This document shows positions 39,358-45,811 of a DNA stretch of 47,552 nucleotides, piece after piece. The notes beneath the pieces were generated by a model that saw only the letters and a list, made by a program, of their open reading frames with translations, did not search any database and was not told where the DNA came from. Source of the stretch: Streptomyces sp. MH60 (GTDB lineage Bacteria; Actinomycetota; Actinomycetes; Streptomycetales; Streptomycetaceae); contig NZ_MULI01000058.1 in NCBI RefSeq assembly GCF_002939385.1, positions 1-47,552 of the forward strand, written 5' to 3'. Made by a program: the position numbers and the translations under genes. The first letter of the stretch is position 1, and every line of letters starts with the position of its first letter.

Positions 39358-40284
39358 TCAGCTCCGCCGGCCCTCCTGGCCCTCCTGGCCCCGCTGGTTC
39401 CCCGGCAGCCCGAAGAGCCGGGCCGCGTTGTCGTGGCACACCCCGCGCAGCCACTCGTCCCCCAGCTCCAGCCGCTCCAGGGCGTGCAGCTGGTGCAGGT
39501 AGGGATACGGGATGTTGGGGAAGTCGGTGCCGAGCAGGACGCGGTCGCCCAGGTCCGCCAGCCGGGGCAGCGCACGGCGCGGGAAGGGCGCGAGGCGCTC
39601 ACTGAAGTCGGTGAACGCCATGGTCGTGTCCAGCCGCACCTCCCCGTACCGCTCGGCGAGGTCCAGGAAGTCCTCGTACTCGGGCATCCCGAGGTGCGCG
39701 GCGACCAGCCGCAGCCGGGGGTGCCGCGCCAGCACCCGCGCGATCGGTTCGGGCCCCGTGTGCTTGCCGGGCGCCGGGCCCGAACCGCAGTGCACGACGA
39801 CCGGGACCCCCGCCTCGGCGAGCACGCCCCACGCCGGGTCGAGCAGCTCGTCGGCCGGGTCGTAGGCCCCCACCTGCACATGTGCCTTGAAGACCCGCGC
39901 CCCGGCCTCGACGGCCCGGCGGACGTACGCCTCGACGCCCGGCTCGGGGAAGAGGGTGGAGGTGTGCAGGCAGTCGGGGGTGCGGCGGGCGAAGTCCACC
40001 GCCCAGTCGTTCAGCCACTGGGCCATGCCCGCCTTGTGCGGGTAGAGCATCGCGGTGAAGGCCCGCACCCCGAACGCGCGCAGCAGCTCCGCGCGTTCGT
40101 CCTCCTGGTGCCGGTAGGTGATCGGCCACTCGACCCCGCCGGTCAGCGGCCCGAGGGCGTCGAAGTAGGCCCAGACCTTGCGCAGCACCCGCTCGGGCAT
40201 GAAGTGCGTGTGCACGTCGATCAGCCCGGGCAGCCCGAGCCCCTCCCAGAACCGGCGGACCTGCCTCACCTCGTGATCACTCAT
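39358..40284 (-). CDS. amidohydrolase 2-family metal-dependent hydrolase
   Basis: 308 residues. A TIM-barrel hydrolase of the aminocarboxymuconate-semialdehyde decarboxylase/amidohydrolase 2 type. The metal motif is LIDVHTHFMPERVLRK (about 20-35, His25 and His27). Later ligands are FKAHVQVG, PVVVHCGSG, LVAAHLGMPE and the Asp in LLGTDFPNIPYPY. Substrate unknown; members act as hydrolases or decarboxylases on small acids. The C-terminus is a short Gly/Gln/Glu repeat. ATG 40284 has no clear ribosome binding site; CATCGT lies 6 nt upstream and may be a weak -10. Confidence 0.9.
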   Translation of the reverse strand: MSDHEVRQVRRFWEGLGLPGLIDVHTHFMPERVLRKVWAYFDALGPLTGGVEWPITYRHQEDERAELLRAFGVRAFTAMLYPHKAGMAQWLNDWAVDFARRTPDCLHTSTLFPEPGVEAYVRRAVEAGARVFKAHVQVGAYDPADELLDPAWGVLAEAGVPVVVHCGSGPAPGKHTGPEPIARVLARHPRLRLVAAHLGMPEYEDFLDLAERYGEVRLDTTMAFTDFSERLAPFPRRALPRLADLGDRVLLGTDFPNIPYPYLHQLHALERLELGDEWLRGVCHDNAARLFGLPGNQRGQEGQEGRRS

Positions 40285-40356
40285 GCGGCCACGATGGCGC
40301 CCCGCGCTCCCCTGAACAAGGGGGCGAGGGGGCGAGGGAACGCCCGGGAGACGAGG

Positions 40357-41238
40357 TCAGAACAGGCCGTCCTGTACTCCGGCCGCTCTTCTGAGCTCCC
40401 GCAGGGGCACGGCGCACGGCTCGCCGCCGGCGGCCAGCAGCTCCCACCCCGTCATCAGCCGGGTGTCGAGCACGACGACCCCGCGCTCCGTCGCCAGATG
40501 CAGATCCGGCCCGGCGGCGGCCACCAGCTCACCCCCGATCGCCCCGCCCGCCACCAGCTCGGCCACCTCCGCCACGGCGGCCGGCCCGCACTCCGCCCCC
40601 GTGATCCCGAAGACACCGGCGTGGTCGACGCCCCGGAACGGCTCCGGCGTCAGCGCCTCCGGCCAGCCGCCGAGCGCCGCCGCCCGCGCGTGCAGCCCGG
40701 CGATCTCGGCCGTCCGCTCCGCCTCCGACTCGGGCAGCGCGGCCCGCACCGCGCGCTTGTGGGCGTACGGGATGCGGTCGGGCACGCCCAGCGCCGCCCG
40801 CAGCAGCTCCTCGGTGCGGCGCGCGGCCATCAGCGGCCCGCGGCCCAGCCAGCTGAAACACACGGCCCCCTGCTCGAGGAGCCGGGCGGAACCCCGTTCG
40901 TATGCGGTGATCCCCACTTTGACGAGGCCCGGACCGAACCACGCCAGATAGACGCGGTACGGCCGCGGATCGTCCGCCATGGTGTCGGCGGCCACGGAGT
41001 GGGCCCGGTCCAGCCGGGCGCACTCCTCGCACCGCGCCCCCGTACTCCGCCCCGGCACGCCGGCCCGCACCGGGCACGCGTTCCCCCGTGCTCCCCTACA
41101 CGTCCGCACACCCCCCTCGGCGACCGCGAAGGCCACCCGCTTCCCCCGGGCCAGCACACTGCGCCGACCCCCGACCCACGTCAGCACGGGACCGTCCGCC
41201 GCCCACCGCAGCCCCGCGCACTTCCATGCCTGTGCCAT
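40357..41238 (-). CDS. DUF2797 family protein
   Basis: 293 residues from ATG 41238. The N-terminal part has clustered cysteines (TCRGARGNACPV, RCEECARLDRAH) that could bind zinc. A GIY-YIG-like segment follows (YRVYLAWFGPGLVKVGITAY, then RLLEQGAVCFSWLGRGPLMA and ARRTEELLRAALG). The C-terminal half is Ala/Gly-rich. The fold suggests nucleic-acid contact, but I know no assigned function. A TACTGT lies 8 nt before the start (minus strand of 41247-41252), suggesting a leaderless or near-leaderless mRNA. It is divergent from the HxlR gene. Confidence 0.88.
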   Translation of the reverse strand: MAQAWKCAGLRWAADGPVLTWVGGRRSVLARGKRVAFAVAEGGVRTCRGARGNACPVRAGVPGRSTGARCEECARLDRAHSVAADTMADDPRPYRVYLAWFGPGLVKVGITAYERGSARLLEQGAVCFSWLGRGPLMAARRTEELLRAALGVPDRIPYAHKRAVRAALPESEAERTAEIAGLHARAAALGGWPEALTPEPFRGVDHAGVFGITGAECGPAAVAEVAELVAGGAIGGELVAAAGPDLHLATERGVVVLDTRLMTGWELLAAGGEPCAVPLRELRRAAGVQDGLF

Positions 41239-41344
41239 CCCCACCGACAGTAGAGGGCACCACTGACAACGGCCGGTGACCGGAGCCCACGACGACGTCC
41301 GGGCGGGCACTCACTCATGGTGAGCGCCCGCCCGGACGTACCGT

Positions 41345-41704
41345 ATGACCATGGCAGAAAGTGAACCGATGTGCCCCGAGCGTCTGCTCATGGAGCACGT
41401 CACCAGCCGCTGGGGCACCCTGGCCCTGATCGCTCTGCTCGACCGCCCCTACCGCTTCAGCGAACTGCGCCGGGAGATCGGCTCGGTCAGCGAGAAGATG
41501 CTGGCCCAGACCCTGCGGACACTGGAGCGGGACGGCCTGGTCGACCGCGACGCCAAGCCCGTGATCCCGCCCCGCGTGGACTACTCCCTCACCGACCTCG
41601 GCCGCGAGGCCGCCGAACAGGTCCGGGACCTCGCGCGCTGGACGGAGCGCCGGACGGCGGCGGTCGAGCGGGCCCGGGGGGCGTACGACGCGGACCAGGC
41701 GTGA
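41345..41704 (+). CDS. HxlR-family transcriptional regulator
   Basis: 119 residues. The winged-helix HxlR signature is clear: MCPERLLMEHVTSRWGTLAL, LLDRPYRFSELRREIGSVSE, KMLAQTLRTLERDGLVDRDA and VDYSLTDLGREAAEQ. The single N-terminal Cys is the redox- or aldehyde-sensing residue position in some family members (HypR, YodB). ATG 41345 is followed by an in-frame ATG at 41351; TACCGT ends 6 nt before the second, so a leaderless transcript would favour 41351. The regulated gene is not obvious; the divergent DUF2797 gene is a candidate. Confidence 0.92.
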   Translation: MTMAESEPMCPERLLMEHVTSRWGTLALIALLDRPYRFSELRREIGSVSEKMLAQTLRTLERDGLVDRDAKPVIPPRVDYSLTDLGREAAEQVRDLARWTERRTAAVERARGAYDADQA

Positions 41705-41730
41705 CGCGCCGCCGCCCCCGACGGCGTCAC

Positions 41731-41810
41731 GACTCCAGGAGATGCTTCACGACTTCAGGAGATGCTTCACGACTTCAGGACCGCCTTCATGACTTCAGGA
41801 CCGCCTTCAT
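41731..41810. repeat. four 20-bp tandem repeats at the 3' end of the PBP gene
   Basis: Units begin at 41731, 41751, 41771 and 41791. The first two read gact(c/t)caggagatgcttcac and the last two gacttcaggaccgccttcat. The unit length is not a multiple of three. The stop codon of the PBP gene (41787-41789) lies inside the third unit. Confidence 0.93.
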
Positions 41811-43274
41811 GACGCTCTTGGCGATGGGCGCGCCGAGCCCGCCACCGGAGATGTCCCCGCGGGAGATGTCCATGTCGGTCGGGTCGATGAACACGGCCAC
41901 CGCGACGGAGGACCCGTCGTCCTTCTTGCCGTAGGACACGAACCAGCCGTACGGCACCTCGTCGTTCACGTTGACACCGCGCTGCGCGGTACCGGTCTTG
42001 CCGCCGACCGTGACACCGTCGATCTGGGCGCGGCGGGCGCTGCCCTCCTTGGCGGTGAACTCCATCATCTCCTGGACCTTCTGCGCGGTCTCGGCGGAGA
42101 CCGCCTCGCTCATCACCGCGGGCTCGGTCTTCTCCAGGGTGTCGAGGTCCGGGCCCTTGACCTCGTCGACGACGTAGGGCTGCATCACCTTTCCGTCGTT
42201 GGCGATCCCGGCGGTGACCATGGCCATCTGCATCGGCGTACTGGTGAGGCTGCCCTGTCCCATGCCGGTGAGCGCGGTGCCGGGCTTGTCGAGGTCCTCG
42301 GGGTAGAGGCTCTTGCTGGCGAGCAGGTCGCCGAAGTCGTCGGAGTAGACGTCCTCGTTGAAGCCGAACTTCTCGGCCGTCTCGCGCATCTTGTCCTGCC
42401 CCAGCTTGGAGGCGGCGTCGAGGAAGACGTTGTTGCAGGAGTGCTGCATGGCGGTCTTCATCGATGCCTTGTTGCAGACCGCGTCACCGGCCTCACTGCC
42501 GATCTTGTTGGTGGACTGCGGCAGCGGATACGGGGAGACGGCGTCCGTGCGGGCGTCGACGTCGCTGACGATCCCGTGCTCCAGCGCGGCGGCGGCGGTG
42601 AGGATCTTGAAGGTGGAGCCCGGCGGGTAGGTCTCCCGCAGCGCGCGGTTGGCCAGCGGCTTGTTCTTCTTCTTGTCCAGCGCCACGAAGCGGTCGGACT
42701 CCTTGAAGGTGCTGCCCGCGAACGCGGACGGGTCGTAGGAGGGCGCCGAGACCAGCGCCAGCACCTTCCCGGTCTGCGGGTCGAGCGCGACCACGGCCCC
42801 CCGGGCGCCCTTCAGATCGGTCAGCCCGTCCCAGGCGGCCTTCTGCGCCTTCGGGTCGATGGTGGTGACCACCGAGCCGGCCCGCCGCCCCTCACCGCTG
42901 ACCACGTCGGCGAACCGCTGGAAGGCCAGCCGGTCGTCCTTGCCGGTGAGGATGCCGTCGTAGGTCTTCTCCAGCAGCGTCATGCCCTGGGCCTGCGAGG
43001 CGTATCCGGTCACCGGCGCGTACATCGGCCCGTCGACGTAGGTGCGCTTGTACTTGAGGTCGGTGGTCTCGGTTTCCTTGGAGCCGGTGACGGCCCGGCC
43101 GCCGACGATGATGTCGCCGCGCGGGGTGGCGAACTGCTCGATCTGCACCCGCCGGTTGTCGGTGTCGGAGGCCAGCTCCGGGGCCCGGACGTACTGCAGC
43201 CAGTTCGCGCGGATCAGCAGGCCGAGCACCAGCAGACCGCAGAAGATCGCCACGGCCCTCAGCGGCTTGTTCAC
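41787..43274 (-). CDS. class B penicillin-binding protein (transpeptidase)
   Basis: 495 residues. One N-terminal membrane helix (LRAVAIFCGLLVLGLLIRAN), a dimerisation region, then the transpeptidase domain with SxxK (Ser220-Thr-Phe-Lys223), SxN (Ser279-Cys-Asn281) and KTGT (426-429). It cross-links peptidoglycan outside the membrane. GTG 43274 has GGAGG six bases upstream. No FtsW/RodA-type gene is adjacent, in contrast with division or elongation PBPs. The C-terminal codons (SVMKAVLKS) and the stop are made from a 20-bp tandem repeat, so the C-terminus may vary among strains. Confidence 0.95.
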   Translation of the reverse strand: MNKPLRAVAIFCGLLVLGLLIRANWLQYVRAPELASDTDNRRVQIEQFATPRGDIIVGGRAVTGSKETETTDLKYKRTYVDGPMYAPVTGYASQAQGMTLLEKTYDGILTGKDDRLAFQRFADVVSGEGRRAGSVVTTIDPKAQKAAWDGLTDLKGARGAVVALDPQTGKVLALVSAPSYDPSAFAGSTFKESDRFVALDKKKNKPLANRALRETYPPGSTFKILTAAAALEHGIVSDVDARTDAVSPYPLPQSTNKIGSEAGDAVCNKASMKTAMQHSCNNVFLDAASKLGQDKMRETAEKFGFNEDVYSDDFGDLLASKSLYPEDLDKPGTALTGMGQGSLTSTPMQMAMVTAGIANDGKVMQPYVVDEVKGPDLDTLEKTEPAVMSEAVSAETAQKVQEMMEFTAKEGSARRAQIDGVTVGGKTGTAQRGVNVNDEVPYGWFVSYGKKDDGSSVAVAVFIDPTDMDISRGDISGGGLGAPIAKSVMKAVLKS

Positions 43275-43487
43275 CGTCGGCCTCCGTCGAGGCTCGTCCG
43301 GTCGGATATGAAGACTGGTCCTCTCAACATGCGCTCACCCTAGACAAAGTTGCGCACCGTCATCACGTCCGGTCGCCCGTGACCGCCGTGTCGCCCGACT
43401 CCCGTCGCCCGTGGCCGCCGAGTCCCGGCGGCGGCAATCCGTCGGAACCTGTCACTCCTGCCCCTGGGACCTGCCCCGCGCCCTGCA

Positions 43488-43493
43488 TAGCGT
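43488..43493 (+). promoter_or_regulatory. -10 hexamer TAGCGT of the DUF6010 gene
   Basis: TAGCGT, 6 nt, then ATG 43500, without a Shine-Dalgarno. The -35 is not clear. Confidence 0.45.
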
Positions 43494-43499
43494 GCCCGC

Positions 43500-43931
43500 A
43501 TGAACCTTGCCGGCCTCCTTCCCTACGTCATGCCGATCGGCATCGGCCTCCTTGTCGTCCTGTTGCTCTCCCTCGTCCCGGACCGACACCGGCGGCCCCT
43601 GAACGCCCTCGGGATCGCCGGGGCCGGGGGCGTCTACTTCTCGGGCGGCGGACTGGACGGCTGGGAGCTCCCGTTCGGCGCGCTCATGTTGTACGTCGCC
43701 TACCGGGGCCTCACGTCCTGGACGTTCATCGGCATCGGCTGGCTGCTGCACACGGCGTGGGACGTCGTCCACCACCTGAAGGGCAACCCGATCCTCCCCT
43801 TCGCCCACGACTCGTCCCTGGGCTGCGCGATCTGCGACCCGGTCATCGCCCTGTGGTGCCTGCGCGGCGGCCCGTCCCTGCGCGAACTCCTCCCGGGCCG
43901 TCGCGCTCCCCAGGAGCGGATGGTCACCTGA
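43500..43931 (+). CDS. DUF6010 family membrane protein
   Basis: 143 residues with about four membrane helices: LPYVMPIGIGLLVVLLLSLV, ALGIAGAGGVYFSGG, LPFGALMLYVAYRGL and FIGIGWLLHTAWDVVHHLKG. The His-x3-Asp-x2-His-His group (HTAWDVVHH) and HDSSLGCAICDPV are conserved-looking polar residues inside or near helices and could bind metal. Function unknown. Monocistronic; the PBP gene is divergent 225 bp upstream. Confidence 0.82.
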   Translation: MNLAGLLPYVMPIGIGLLVVLLLSLVPDRHRRPLNALGIAGAGGVYFSGGGLDGWELPFGALMLYVAYRGLTSWTFIGIGWLLHTAWDVVHHLKGNPILPFAHDSSLGCAICDPVIALWCLRGGPSLRELLPGRRAPQERMVT

Positions 43932-44082
43932 CGGGCCCGGTCTCACCAGATGGGTCGCCGAGTCCTCACGGCTGGCTGCAGTCGCGATACCTAAGGATCG
44001 CGGTGATCCTGTCAGTGAGGCGTGGCTGGCGTCGCAGCGGCGTCGTGCGTCGGTGACCGTGCTGTACAGGAAGGTGGCGACC

Positions 44083-44514
44083 ATGGCAGCGATACCGAGC
44101 GAGACACGGCGAGGGCATGGCGGGCCGGGGGACAGCGGACGGCTCAGCGGCGCGTCCCTCTTCGCCGGCGCCCTGATGATGCTCAGCGGCCCGCTCAGCA
44201 TTCTCATGGGCGCATCAGGCATCGCAAGAGACAACTTGTTCGCCGCCTCCCAGTACTCCTACCGGTTCGACCTGACCTCTTGGGGCTGGATCCACATCGT
44301 GGTCGGGCTGGCACTCGTCATTGTCGGCATGGGTGTCGTGACGAACAAGAGCTGGGGGCGCGGGGCCGGTGCCGCGATGGCAGGCATCAGCCTGATCACC
44401 CAGTTCATGTTCGTCCCCTATTACCCGCTGTGGGCCATCCCCATGATGGCACTGGACCTCTTCATCATCTTTGCCCTCACCAGATTCCCTGCCGGAACCG
44501 ACGGCAGTGGGTGA
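44083..44514 (+). CDS. four-helix membrane protein (DUF7144-like)
   Basis: 143 residues from ATG 44083 (AGGAAGG eight bases upstream). After a polar N-terminus four helices are visible: SLFAGALMMLSGPLSILMGA, WIHIVVGLALVIVGMGVVTN, AAMAGISLITQFMFVPYYPL and MMALDLFIIFALTRF. The pattern SYRFDLTSWGWIHI between the first two helices is typical of this Streptomyces membrane family. An in-frame GTG at 44053 lacks a ribosome binding site. Function unknown. Confidence 0.88.
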   Translation: MAAIPSETRRGHGGPGDSGRLSGASLFAGALMMLSGPLSILMGASGIARDNLFAASQYSYRFDLTSWGWIHIVVGLALVIVGMGVVTNKSWGRGAGAAMAGISLITQFMFVPYYPLWAIPMMALDLFIIFALTRFPAGTDGSG

Positions 44515-44552
44515 AGCGCCTCAGAAGAGCTGCCGTACGGCCGTGAAACGAC

Positions 44553-44580
44553 AAAGGCCCCGGATCACTCCGGGGCCTTT
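44553..44580. terminator. bidirectional terminator
   Basis: Arms aaaggccccgg (44553-44563) and ccggggccttt (44570-44580), loop atcact. It has T-runs in both directions, serving the membrane protein gene and the convergent tRNA-Arg. Confidence 0.85.
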
Positions 44581-44588
44581 GACCTGTG

Positions 44589-44661
44589 TGCACTCGGCAG
44601 GATTCGAACCTGCAACCTTCTGATCCGTAGTCAGATGCTCTATCCGTTAAGCTACGAGTGC
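44589..44661 (-). tRNA. tRNA-Arg(ACG)
   Basis: Minus-strand acceptor GCACTCG (44661-44655) pairs with CGAGTGC (44596-44590), discriminator A. Anticodon stem TCTGA/TCAGA with loop CTACGGA, anticodon ACG; A34 is the substrate of TadA. T-loop GTTCGAATC. No encoded CCA. Confidence 0.97.
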
Positions 44662-44810
44662 TTGTCTTTTCAGTTTTACCGCCGCTCCCGGCCCTTCCGG
44701 CCCGCTCGCGGCGACAGGAAGAACATTACATGACTGCCGCCGTCATGTGAAATCCATTGGCCGTACCCCTTGTGACCTGCGCAAACGCCATCTGAGGCCG
44801 GCCTGCAACA

Positions 44811-44843
44811 CCGAAGCCCCGGCCGTGTGGGCCGGGGCTTCGG
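44811..44843 (-). terminator. terminator of tRNA-Ser(GCT)
   Basis: Arms ccgaagccccggc (44811-44823) and gccggggcttcgg (44831-44843), loop of 7 nt. Downstream on the minus strand for the serine tRNA. Confidence 0.8.
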
Positions 44844-44852
44844 TGATCGGTG

Positions 44853-44943
44853 CGGAGGCGGAGGGATTTGAACCCTCGATGGGCTTTAAGACCCAAACCG
44901 CATTAGCAGTGCGGCGCCATAGACCGGACTAGGCGACGCCTCC
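44853..44943 (-). tRNA. tRNA-Ser(GCT)
   Basis: Minus-strand acceptor GGAGGCG pairs with CGCCTCC (44860-44854). Loop CTGCTAA with anticodon GCT, reading AGC/AGU. Long class II variable arm and T-loop GTTCAAATC. CCA is not encoded. Confidence 0.96.
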
Positions 44944-45123
44944 AGACAACATCACCACCTCGCGTGCGAGCGCGAGTGGCGCGTGCCGATGATGACACAG
45001 TTGAGCGCGCTGTCACCAATCGGCCCCTACGGTACTAGGCGGGCGGGCCGCAGGGCAAAGCCCTTACGGCGTAGTCCACGGCCGGTCGCGCAACGTCCGG
45101 GCGGCCCGCGCGTTGGTCAGGTC

Positions 45124-45585
45124 ATGTTCCAGGTCACCCGCACCCCCGCCGCCCGCCTTCTCGGCGCCGCCGCCCTGTCCGCCGCCGCCCTCGCCTCCGT
45201 CTGCGCCGCGCACCCGGCCGCGGCCGCCGGTCCCGGCGCTCCGGACGGTGACCACCTCACGGTCACCGTCCGCGACGCCGGCGCGGGCGTCGACGGCACG
45301 TACGAGCTGTACTGCCACCCCGCCGGCGGCGACCACCCCCACGCCGAGGACGCCTGTTCCGTCGTCGACGGCGACACCCGGTGGGGCCGGGAGGTCTTCG
45401 CACCGGTGCCCGAGGGCAGCGTCTGCACCATGCAGTACGGCGGCCCCGCCACCGCACACGTCACCGGCACCTGGGCCGGGCGTCCCGTCGACGCGACGTA
45501 CGACCGCCGCGACGGCTGCGAGATCTCCCGCTGGGACCGCATGGTGCCGCTGCTGCCCGAGATCGGGGCCCCGGCCCGGTCGTAG
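45124..45585 (+). CDS. SSI-family subtilisin inhibitor-like protein
   Basis: 153 residues from ATG 45124. The signal peptide covers about 1-35 (TPAARLLGAAALSAAALASV, cleavage near AAAA-GPG). The mature domain has four Cys in SSI positions: CHPAGG, DACSVV, VCTMQYGG and GCEISRW, which give two disulfides. Aligning CTMQY with CPMVY of SSI makes Met the P1 residue, which favours subtilisin/chymotrypsin-like targets; P1' is Gln and P2 Thr. Such extracellular inhibitors control mycelial proteases during development. The C-terminus is a few residues longer than classical SSI and lacks the final Phe. Confidence 0.9.
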   Translation: MFQVTRTPAARLLGAAALSAAALASVCAAHPAAAAGPGAPDGDHLTVTVRDAGAGVDGTYELYCHPAGGDHPHAEDACSVVDGDTRWGREVFAPVPEGSVCTMQYGGPATAHVTGTWAGRPVDATYDRRDGCEISRWDRMVPLLPEIGAPARS

Positions 45586-45811
45586 GCGCGGGACGAGGGC
45601 ATGGGCGTGGGCGTGGGCTTGTGGCCTCGGACGACGGGTCCGGACGGGCACCGGTCACACGTTCTACGTCACTTCCTCGTGCGACCTCCGTCCCATCCCA
45701 CGCCGCCCGGCGGGCCCCAACCCTTAGACTCCCTCGCGTGACACGCTGCGGGCACGATTGGCAGGATGGCCCAGGCGGTCGGCAAGTGCGGTAACAGGAG
45801 GGAAGCGTCTC

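Noticed and set aside
44747..44932. A 61-residue plus-strand frame across the tRNA-Ser(GCT) region
   Set aside because: It is antisense to a tRNA and its terminator; tRNA-overlapping frames of this kind are artefacts.
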